Below the pieces are notes generated by a model. It saw nothing but the letters and a program-made list of their open reading frames with translations. It had not been told where the DNA came from and did no database searches. Made by a program: the position numbers and the translations under genes. Source: Planctomycetaceae bacterium UBA4732 (lineage in GTDB: Bacteria; Planctomycetota; Planctomycetia; Gemmatales; Gemmataceae). From it: a stretch of DNA of 5,077 bases. Shown piece by piece: positions 1 to 5,077 of the stretch. How positions within the stretch are numbered: position 1 is the first letter of the stretch; the number at the start of each line of letters is the position of its first letter. The DNA lies in contig DHJA01000231.1 in NCBI GenBank assembly GCA_002404095.1, positions 16,959-22,035 on the forward strand, written 5' to 3'.

Positions 1-5
1 GCCAC

Positions 6-125
6 ATGAGCGAACGCGATTTGTTCCTTTCCGAGCATGAAAAACTGACGCGCCGCTTTTTCTTACGCGCCGGCGCGGCATGCGTCGCTGGAACAGGCGG
101 CTTGTCACTCGTCGCCGCGGCCGCG
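6..125 (+). other. Twin-arginine (Tat) signal peptide of the oxidoreductase
   Basis: Residues 1-14 form a polar n-region. The twin-arginine motif TRRFFL (15-20) closely fits the (S/T)RRxFLK consensus. A weakly hydrophobic Ala/Gly/Leu-rich h-region follows (22-37), and cleavage is likely near the run of Ala at 37-40 just before PPAP. Tat export suits an enzyme that must fold around its molybdenum cofactor before transport. The exact cleavage site is a guess. Confidence 0.85.
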
Positions 126-1268
126 CCGCCCGCCCCGGAGTTGGCGAAAACCTTGGACAAACTCGAACCGTTCTTCACGTCCCAAGAAGATTTCCAGGAC
201 GTTTCTCGCGGCAAGCCCGTGCCGCACTCTTTGCCTGAGGAGAAGAAGCGCGAAGTCGGCCTCACACGCGACACCTGGAAACTCGAAGTCGTTTCCGACC
301 CGGACAACCCGGCGACCCTTGGCAAGCAGTTGACGCGAGCCGACGGGACCGCCCTCGACTTCGCGGGGCTGATGCGGCTTGCCGAGAAGCACGCCGTTCG
401 CTTTGCCAAGGTGATGACTTGTTTGAACATCGGCTGTCCCTTGGGCATGGGCGTCTGGGAAGGCGTGCCGCTGCGCGAAGCGATCTGGCTTACGCGGCCG
501 CAAGAGAACCTTCGCCGAGTCTTCTACTACGGCTATCACAACGACGACCCGGCCCAGATGTTCCGCAGTTCCCTGCCGGTTGGCCGTGTTTTTGAGGATC
601 TGTACGACCTGCCGCCCGTCATCCTCTGCTATAAGCTGAACGGCAATTGGCTTACCGCCAAGCGTGGCGGCCCCGTGCGAATTGTCGTGCCCGAGGCTTA
701 CGGGTTCAAATCGGTCAAGTGGCTCACCCACGTCGTCCTGACCAATCTGTACCACGCCAACGACACCTACGCCGAGGGAAACAACGACATCGACAGTCCT
801 CTCAAGACCTTCGCCGCCACCCTATCGACGCCAGGCGAAGTTAAGAAAGAGGAGGCGATTCCGGTCACGGGCTATGCCCAGGTCGGCGTGTCGGGCCTGT
901 CAAAAGTTCAGGTGTGGATTCACCCTGCCGGCCAGGAATGGCCCATTGAGGACCGCTATTTTACCAAGGGGCCTTGGATCGACGCGGAAGTCCTACCACC
1001 GCCGCGGCGTTGGGGCGCCGGCCTGAAGGACGAGGCGATCCTCAAGGATACGATGGGCTTTGACGCGACGACCGGCAAGCCGCGCGACTGGCCGATGCGG
1101 TTGGGCAAGGTCCACTGGGCGGCGCTGTTGCCGGGACTTCCGGCCGGCGAATATCTGCTCCGCTGCCGGACTCTCGACGCCAATGGCATAGCGCAGCCGA
1201 TGCCGCGGCCGTTCCACAAGTCGGGGCACAGCGCGATCGAAGCAGTCAAGCTAACCGTCAAGGCGTGA
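6..1268 (+). CDS. Tat-exported molybdopterin-dependent oxidoreductase, sulfite oxidase family
   Basis: This 420-residue protein is probably a molybdenum-cofactor redox enzyme acting outside the cytoplasmic membrane; its substrate is unknown. A Tat signal occupies residues 1-40 (TRRFFLRAG at 15-23). The molybdopterin-binding domain spans about residues 90-265: the likely Mo-ligating Cys is C139 in MTCLNIGC, followed by WEGVPLREAI (151-160), a SLPVGR segment, LCYKLNGNWL and the hallmark GGPVRIVVP...YGFKSVKWL (221-240). Residues about 285-420 match the Ig-like Mo-co oxidoreductase dimerisation domain (VQVWIHPAGQEW, then LLRCRTLDANGIAQPMP). No heme or cytochrome domain is fused, so a separate electron acceptor is expected. 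The ATG gives a normal Tat n-region, but only five bases precede it, so its RBS and any upstream partner are out of view. The fifth residue after C139 is Cys, where animal sulfite oxidase has a substrate-binding Arg. Family assignment is firm; calling it a sulfite oxidase is not justified. Confidence 0.9.
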   Translation: MSERDLFLSEHEKLTRRFFLRAGAACVAGTGGLSLVAAAAPPAPELAKTLDKLEPFFTSQEDFQDVSRGKPVPHSLPEEKKREVGLTRDTWKLEVVSDPDNPATLGKQLTRADGTALDFAGLMRLAEKHAVRFAKVMTCLNIGCPLGMGVWEGVPLREAIWLTRPQENLRRVFYYGYHNDDPAQMFRSSLPVGRVFEDLYDLPPVILCYKLNGNWLTAKRGGPVRIVVPEAYGFKSVKWLTHVVLTNLYHANDTYAEGNNDIDSPLKTFAATLSTPGEVKKEEAIPVTGYAQVGVSGLSKVQVWIHPAGQEWPIEDRYFTKGPWIDAEVLPPPRRWGAGLKDEAILKDTMGFDATTGKPRDWPMRLGKVHWAALLPGLPAGEYLLRCRTLDANGIAQPMPRPFHKSGHSAIEAVKLTVKA

Positions 1269-1286
1269 AGGCGGCGTTAAACACCA

Positions 1287-1315
1287 TTCCGTTTCGCGCT
1301 TCGGTCGCGTAAAAT
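1287..1315 (+). repeat. 29-bp direct repeat, left copy, flanking the palindromic element
   Basis: This copy begins 18 bases after the oxidoreductase stop codon and matches 1457-1485 at 28 of 29 positions; the only difference is C1295 versus T1465. It contains a small hairpin, CGCG / CGCG (1295-1298 with 1306-1309), enclosing a C(TTCG)G tetraloop motif with one bulged T, and it ends in TAAAAT. There is no T-run after the hairpin, so it is not a standard intrinsic terminator. It may be a long duplicated flank of the inserted palindrome or an integral outer arm of a larger repeat. Confidence 0.85.
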
Positions 1316-1318
1316 CCT

Positions 1319-1345
1319 CCTGGTTCCCACGCTCTGCGTGGGAAC
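1319..1345 (+). repeat. Left terminal inverted repeat of the palindromic element
   Basis: This 27-bp arm is the exact reverse complement of 1429-1455. Within it, GTTCCCACGC (1323-1332) pairs with GCGTGGGAAC (1336-1345) around a TCT loop, a perfect 10-bp stem. The bases that follow are GAGAGC, so there is no T-tract for termination. Confidence 0.9.
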
Positions 1346-1428
1346 GAGAGCACCGGACGCTCTGCGTCCCGAACCCACGCTACGCCGCTGCCCGGCGCCG
1401 GACGCGACGCAGAGCGTCGCACCCGTGG

Positions 1429-1455
1429 GTTCCCACGCAGAGCGTGGGAACCAGG
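1429..1455 (-). repeat. Right terminal inverted repeat of the palindromic element
   Basis: This is the exact reverse complement of 1319-1345. Its internal hairpin is one pair longer because of G1428: GGTTCCCACGC (1428-1438) pairs with GCGTGGGAACC (1442-1452) around an AGA loop. AGGG follows, so again there is no T-tract. Confidence 0.9.
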
Positions 1456-1456
1456 G

Positions 1457-1485
1457 TTCCGTTTTGCGCTTCGGTCGCGTAAAAT
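1457..1485 (+). repeat. 29-bp direct repeat, right copy
   Basis: This copy differs from 1287-1315 only at T1465. In RNA that change turns the outer C-G pair of the small UUCG-type hairpin into a U-G wobble, so the fold is kept. It starts two bases after the palindromic element and ends 39 bases before the GTG start of the next gene. A TAA inside it (1480-1482) is the nearest upstream in-frame stop for that gene. Confidence 0.85.
1480..1485 (+). promoter_or_regulatory. Possible -10 box (TAAAAT) ahead of the zinc-ribbon/propeller gene
   Basis: TAAAAT differs from the TATAAT consensus at one position and lies 39 bases upstream of the GTG start. No convincing -35 box sits 16-18 bases further upstream; the best fit, TTCCGT at 1457-1462, matches poorly. 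The same hexamer occurs in the left repeat copy at 1310-1315. This is a weak candidate offered because the gene needs a promoter somewhere in this gap. Confidence 0.15.
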
Positions 1486-1511
1486 GAACTTCGCGTAAAC
1501 ACCCGTCGTCC

Positions 1512-1516
1512 GGGGA
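1512..1516 (+). promoter_or_regulatory. Weak ribosome binding site (GGGGA) for the GTG start
   Basis: GGGGA ends eight bases before GTG at 1525, a workable Shine-Dalgarno distance although the match is partial. Between the in-frame TAA at 1480-1482 and this GTG there is no other ATG, GTG or TTG in frame. The next in-frame ATG (1597) would cut away the first half of the zinc ribbon, so the GTG start is favoured. Confidence 0.4.
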
Positions 1517-1524
1517 CGTTATCC

Positions 1525-4500
1525 GTGCATATCACCGCCGTTTGTCCGTCTTGTGAAAATAGCTATAAAGTTGAGCCGTCATTGCGCGGCCAGCAGATGC
1601 GCTGCCCCAACCCGCAATGCCGCGCCGTTTTCACCGTTCCCGCCGCCGAGCCGGATGCGCCGCAGCCGCCAGCGGGCAAAGGTAATGCGCCGCAACCGTC
1701 AGCCGGCAACGGCCGGCGGAGCGGCTTGGTCGGCGATGTTGTTCCTCTGGTATCCGTCGAAGCGGAAGCCGCCGCGCCGTCCTGGCAATCGCCGCCGCCC
1801 ATCCGCCGGCCGACGAATTCTCCGGTCGCGGCGCCGCCGCCCGCTCCCGAACCCGCGCCGGCGCGTGCGGCGAAGAACGAGCCGCGCGAGATGCCGGCCG
1901 GGGCGTGGGAACCGCCGCCCGTGCGGCGCGGCCCGGAGGCGAAGGCTGCCGCAACGCCGGTCGAAACGCCGCCTGAGCCCCTCCCCCACGAATACGACGC
2001 GCCTCCCGCTCGCGGCAAACGCATGGTCTGGATCGTGGCCGCGTTCGCCCTTGGCGTCGCGATCCTTCTGAGCGTCGGAGGCTATTTCGTCTGGACCCAA
2101 GTGCTGTACAACGAAAGCAGCATGGCCAAGGCCGCCGATGCAGAATACGCCGCCGCAAAATACTCCCAGGCCGGCGGTTCCTACAAGCGGCTTGCCGACC
2201 AGTTCACGAACAGCAAAAAGCGCCCCTATTACCAATTGATGCAGCAATTGTGCGAGCTGCGCGATCATGCCAGCGCTCCCGATCCCGACGTTGGCGCGGT
2301 CCTGAAAGACTTCGATACCTTCATCGACGATCACAAGGAGAAAGACCCTGCCTTACTAAAGGACCGCGCACCGGACCTGGGCCAAACCCTCGACGGCCTG
2401 GCGAAATCCTTAGCCGAACACAACCCCAGTCCTAAAGACGACGTTCCGTTGGGTGATGCGAATCAGCTCGAAGCGTCGTTGGCCAAGGTCACGGACCTGG
2501 ACCCGGCGGTTCCATCGGCGGCGGTGCGCGGCAGCATTGCCAAAAGCCTCGGCGGGGTCCGTCAGGCTAGGGACTTGAACCGACGGCTTGATGCGGCCAT
2601 CGCGCGACTCAAGACGGCGGCGAACATGCAGCCGGCTTCGCTGGCGGTGCGATTGTTCCTTAAGCTGCTCAAGGAAGAAGTGGCCGCGTTGCCGGAAATC
2701 GCCCAGCAGCCGGAGAAAAACGAACTCCGCGAACAGGTCTACGCCCGGCACATTGATGGCGTTTCGTACAAGGCCGAAGATGTCAACCTGCCCGCGGCCG
2801 ACCACGTCGCTGACGAAACCCGCATCCCCAGTTTACTCGTCGATCCGCTGTTGCGAGGCGGTCTGGGCGCGGCGCCGGCCGACGATTCGGTCGTATTGGC
2901 CGTGGTGCGCGGCGTCCTCTACGCGCTCAATCGCACCAACGGCCAGACGAAATGGGCCGTGCGCGTCGGCGTCGATACGACCGATTTGCCGGTGCGCGTG
3001 CCGGCGGCAGTCGGCATCCCGGAGCGCATTCTGGTGCTGTCGGCCGACGCCAAGACGGTGACGGCCTTCGACGCCGACGGCGTTCAGGTATGGCAATATC
3101 ACATGGGGGCCGACTGCCTGGGCCTGCCGCTCATCGTCGATCAGCTGGCGTACCTGGCGACCTACGATGGCAAGGTCCACGAGATCGAGTTGGCGCGCGG
3201 CAGGCTGTTGGGCGTGTTCGACCTCGGCCAGCCGCTCACGGTGGGCGGCGTCCGCCAGGCGAACACGAACCTTCTCTACTTCCCGGCCGACGACTTCTGC
3301 GTCTATGTTCTCGACGTTTCCGCCCAGCCAAAGAAGTGCGTCGCCGTGCTGTACACCAATCATCCCGCGGGGTCGCTTCGCAGCGAGCCGTTAATCTTGT
3401 CCGCCCCCGACGCCCAGGGGACTGACTCCGATTGGCTTGTCCTCAACCGGGCCGAAGGGCTGCACGCCACGCGGCTGCACGTCTATCACCTGCCGATCGC
3501 GGATCGCGAAGAGCCTGCCGAGAAGCTCGATCTTAAACCCATTCCGGGTTGGACGTGGTTCCCGCCTTATCACGACGGCGAGAAGGTGGCGATGCTCGGC
3601 GACGCCGGCTTTTTGGGTATATTCGGCATCCGTCAAGTGCGCAATCCGAGAGACCCGCTGTTGTTCCCGATGTTACCGGAGTACTTCAACGTCGGCCCGG
3701 CGGCGGCCGCGGCCTCCGACGCGCACAGCCGCGCCGAAGTCGTCGCGGTGCGCGATCGGGACTACTGGTTGTTGGCGGGCGGCGAATTGAAACGGCTTTT
3801 TCTGGAGATGACGGCGCACGAAGGCCCGCGCATGAAGCCGATGACCGGCTGGGACTCGCCCGTTCTGGGGTCGCCGTTGCAAGCCACGCAAGTGGAGAAA
3901 GGCTCTCTGCCCGGTGATACGTCGCTGGTCTTGGTGACGCAGCCAGCGGCGCGGCAGACGTGCCTGGCGACCGCGGTGGACGACAAGAACGGCAACATTC
4001 TATGGCAACGACAGCTCGGTTTCGTCTGCCGGGGCGAACCGCTTATGTTGCGGCCGGCCGGGGCCAAGGGGCCGCCGGTGTTGCTGGCGCTGGACCAGGG
4101 CGGCGGCTTGTTCGCGTTCGACCCGGCGCGTCACACCAAGCTCGACGCTGGCGAATGGCACGAGATCGACAAAAGCCTTTACCCGGCGCTGGACGACGGC
4201 CCCGGCGCGCCGCCAGTGCTGTTGCCCGGACCCGACGGCCAATCGGCCTACGAGATCGCCTGTCCCGGCGACGGCAAGAAGCTCACGATTCGTCGCGTGG
4301 AGGTCAACCCGGCGGGCGGTCCCCTCAAGGCGGATGCGGAACGCTCCGTGCCGATCCCCTCGCCCTTGGGAGGAACGCCGATCGTCACCGATTCGATGAT
4401 GGTGCTTCCGTTGGCTAACGGCGTCTTGGCTCGCCTGCCTCTGCCGCTGGAGCCGGAGCCGAAGCTCGCGCGGGGACCGAACTGGCGTTCCAACAAGGCG

Positions 4501-5077
4501 CCGCCCGATGCGATTGGCCGACTGACAGCGATTGGGTCGTATACGTTCCTGGCGAGCGACGGCGGGCACGGCCTGACCTACTGGCAGTGGACCGCGCCGG
4601 CCAACTATATCGCGCTGCCCAAGGACAAGAATCCGGACAAGCCGACTCTGGAATTGAAAAGCAGTCTCACTGCCGATCCCGTGTTGCTGCCGGAAGTGAA
4701 AGACAAGCCGCGTCAAGTTTGCATCGCCGACGTGACGGGCGTCATCATGCTCATCACTGTGACGGACGACGGCCATCTCAAGCCGGAAACGCGCTGGAAC
4801 GTCGGCGACCCGATCACGGCCGGGCCGTTCATTGAGACGTTGGGCGGCGCGACGCGCATCGCCTGTATTATCGACAATCACCATCTCATTTGGCTTGACC
4901 CGGAAAAAGAAACGATCCTATGGACGCATCGCGGCGCCTCACGCCCGAAGTTGGTGGGCCGGCCGCGGCTGGTCGGCGGCATGGTGGTGGTCGCGGACGA
5001 TTCCGGCCTTATCGTCGGCCTGGACCCGGAAAAGGGAACGGTCGTGGGCAAACCGCTACGGCTGGCCGGCCGCACGC
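1525..5077 (+). CDS. Membrane-anchored zinc-ribbon / PQQ-like beta-propeller protein (3' end outside window)
   Basis: The frame is open for 1184 codons and runs off the right edge, so the C-terminus is missing. Domain order: an MJ0042-type zinc ribbon (Cys 7, 10, 27, 32); a Pro/Ala-rich linker with little predicted structure (about 40-160); one transmembrane helix (about 167-190) preceded by RGKR; an Ala/Leu/Lys-rich helical region (about 193-420) whose start, AEYAAAKYSQAGGSYKRLAD (206-225), looks TPR-like; and then PQQ-like propeller repeats from about 440 onward. Clear blades include VLYALNRTNGQTKW (464-477), VTAFDADGVQVW (512-523), VDDKNGNILW (818-827), LIWLDPEKETILW (1121-1133) and LIVGLDPEKGT (1162-1172). 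The stretch is long enough for two propellers. The positive-inside rule places the ribbon in the cytoplasm and the propeller outside. The role is unknown; scaffold or sensor is an inference. No vicinal-Cys pair or other quinoprotein active-site signature is seen, so an enzyme is unlikely. Confidence 0.88.
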   Translation, partial: MHITAVCPSCENSYKVEPSLRGQQMRCPNPQCRAVFTVPAAEPDAPQPPAGKGNAPQPSAGNGRRSGLVGDVVPLVSVEAEAAAPSWQSPPPIRRPTNSPVAAPPPAPEPAPARAAKNEPREMPAGAWEPPPVRRGPEAKAAATPVETPPEPLPHEYDAPPARGKRMVWIVAAFALGVAILLSVGGYFVWTQVLYNESSMAKAADAEYAAAKYSQAGGSYKRLADQFTNSKKRPYYQLMQQLCELRDHASAPDPDVGAVLKDFDTFIDDHKEKDPALLKDRAPDLGQTLDGLAKSLAEHNPSPKDDVPLGDANQLEASLAKVTDLDPAVPSAAVRGSIAKSLGGVRQARDLNRRLDAAIARLKTAANMQPASLAVRLFLKLLKEEVAALPEIAQQPEKNELREQVYARHIDGVSYKAEDVNLPAADHVADETRIPSLLVDPLLRGGLGAAPADDSVVLAVVRGVLYALNRTNGQTKWAVRVGVDTTDLPVRVPAAVGIPERILVLSADAKTVTAFDADGVQVWQYHMGADCLGLPLIVDQLAYLATYDGKVHEIELARGRLLGVFDLGQPLTVGGVRQANTNLLYFPADDFCVYVLDVSAQPKKCVAVLYTNHPAGSLRSEPLILSAPDAQGTDSDWLVLNRAEGLHATRLHVYHLPIADREEPAEKLDLKPIPGWTWFPPYHDGEKVAMLGDAGFLGIFGIRQVRNPRDPLLFPMLPEYFNVGPAAAAASDAHSRAEVVAVRDRDYWLLAGGELKRLFLEMTAHEGPRMKPMTGWDSPVLGSPLQATQVEKGSLPGDTSLVLVTQPAARQTCLATAVDDKNGNILWQRQLGFVCRGEPLMLRPAGAKGPPVLLALDQGGGLFAFDPARHTKLDAGEWHEIDKSLYPALDDGPGAPPVLLPGPDGQSAYEIACPGDGKKLTIRRVEVNPAGGPLKADAERSVPIPSPLGGTPIVTDSMMVLPLANGVLARLPLPLEPEPKLARGPNWRSNKAPPDAIGRLTAIGSYTFLASDGGHGLTYWQWTAPANYIALPKDKNPDKPTLELKSSLTADPVLLPEVKDKPRQVCIADVTGVIMLITVTDDGHLKPETRWNVGDPITAGPFIETLGGATRIACIIDNHHLIWLDPEKETILWTHRGASRPKLVGRPRLVGGMVVVADDSGLIVGLDPEKGTVVGKPLRLAGRT
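1543..1620 (+). other. MJ0042-type zinc ribbon (CX2C-X16-CX4C)
   Basis: The four cysteines C7, C10, C27 and C32 sit in ITAVCPSCENSYKVEP and GQQMRCPNPQCRAVFTVP. The aromatic residue after the first knuckle, the MRCPN segment and the closing VFTV strand are typical of the MJ0042 finger-like family. The second knuckle has four residues between its cysteines instead of the usual two; I recall this variant from planctomycete proteins. Metal binding is inferred from the motif. Confidence 0.85.
1657..1716 (+). repeat. Two tandem copies of a 30-base, 10-residue repeat in the linker
   Basis: Residues 45-54 (APQPPAGKGN) and 55-64 (APQPSAGNGR) are adjacent copies of one unit, with 22 of 30 bases identical. 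The differences include synonymous third-base changes, so the duplication is not very recent. It lies directly after the zinc ribbon at the start of the disordered linker. Confidence 0.7.
2023..2094 (+). other. Single transmembrane helix of the zinc-ribbon/propeller protein
   Basis: Residues about 167-190 (MVWIVAAFALGVAILLSVGG and YFVW) form one uninterrupted hydrophobic stretch with aromatic residues at both ends. Basic residues R163, K165 and R166 precede it and there are none directly after it, which predicts N-terminus inside and C-terminus outside. No other segment of comparable hydrophobicity is visible in the protein. Confidence 0.9.

Larger units (their letters stand above)
1319..1455. 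repeat. 137-bp nested palindromic element (REP/MITE-like), non-coding
   Basis: The ends, 1319-1345 and 1429-1455, are perfect 27-bp inverted repeats, and each is itself a hairpin with a 3-base loop. The core ACGCTCTGCGT occurs four times: forward at 1329-1339 and 1357-1367, and inverted at 1407-1417 and 1435-1445, giving an A-B-B'-A' nesting. Further pairing is available between 1371-1379 and 1424-1432 and in the centre between 1383-1387 and 1393-1397. The element has no coding potential and would need a transposase supplied elsewhere if it is mobile. From memory the outer hairpin resembles a dispersed repeat common in planctomycetes and some other bacteria. It could act as an RNA-stabilising or transcription-dampening structure between the two genes, but that is inference. 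Confidence 0.85.

Noticed and set aside
72..86. Cys26 of the oxidoreductase as a lipoprotein attachment site
   Set aside because: It precedes most of the hydrophobic core of the signal peptide, and RAGAAC does not fit a lipobox. A Tat signal with ordinary signal-peptidase cleavage fits better.
105..755. A 216-codon minus-strand frame opposite the oxidoreductase
   Set aside because: The plus strand carries unmistakable sulfite-oxidase-family motifs across the same bases. The antisense product has no recognisable domain.
1428..1452. The 11-bp perfect stem as a Rho-independent terminator of the oxidoreductase
   Set aside because: No T-run follows the hairpin on either strand. It may still pause polymerase or protect RNA, but it lacks the form of an intrinsic terminator.
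1319..1455. The repeated hairpin cores as a CRISPR array
   Set aside because: The copies are in opposite orientations with unequal spacing and no regular repeat-spacer pattern.
1553..2071. A 172-codon plus-strand frame overlapping the start of the propeller gene, with an extremely Arg/Pro-rich product
   Set aside because: It is a frame-shifted reading of the Pro/Ala-rich linker. The true frame has the zinc ribbon before the linker and the transmembrane helix after it.
2140..2215. A full TPR array after the transmembrane helix
   Set aside because: Only one TPR-like segment (about residues 206-230) is recognisable. The rest of the helical region lacks the spaced consensus residues, so only TPR-like is claimed.
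4000..4884. A 294-codon open frame on the minus strand inside the propeller gene
   Set aside because: Its product is rich in Arg, Gln and Ala with no recognisable domain. It lies opposite a frame with clear PQQ-like repeats, and long antisense frames are expected in GC-rich coding DNA.

Overview
The window is GC-rich and looks chromosomal. It most resembles a planctomycete or a close relative in the PVC group. Three things suggest this: an N-terminal MJ0042-type zinc ribbon fused through a Pro/Ala-rich linker to a membrane-anchored PQQ-like beta-propeller, a Tat-exported sulfite-oxidase-family enzyme, and an intergenic palindrome built on the motif TTCCCACGCTCTGCGTGGGAA, which I recall as a dispersed repeat in such genomes. 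The assignment rests on architecture and recall, not on a search.

Layout, left to right, all on the + strand: (1) 6-1268, a complete 420-residue Tat-exported molybdopterin oxidoreductase of the sulfite oxidase family, with a catalytic domain and an Ig-like dimerisation domain. (2) 1269-1524, a 256-base intergenic region that is mostly repeat. It holds a 137-bp nested palindromic element (1319-1455) with perfect 27-bp terminal inverted repeats, framed by two 29-bp direct repeats that differ at one base. (3) 1525 to the right edge, one very long reading frame of 1184 codons with no stop, starting at GTG and continuing beyond the window. Its order is zinc ribbon, disordered Pro-rich linker, one transmembrane helix, a helical TPR-like region, then about 740 residues of degenerate PQQ-like beta-propeller repeats.

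Both proteins should work at or beyond the cytoplasmic membrane. The first is a folded enzyme exported through Tat. The second probably has its zinc ribbon in the cytoplasm and its propeller outside. Nothing in the sequence ties them to one pathway, and the repeat-filled gap argues against tight co-transcription. The most interesting items are the nested palindrome framed by direct repeats, the membrane-spanning zinc-ribbon/propeller protein, and an apparent substitution in the oxidoreductase active site that makes sulfite a doubtful substrate. No tRNA, rRNA, CRISPR array or intact transposase gene is visible.
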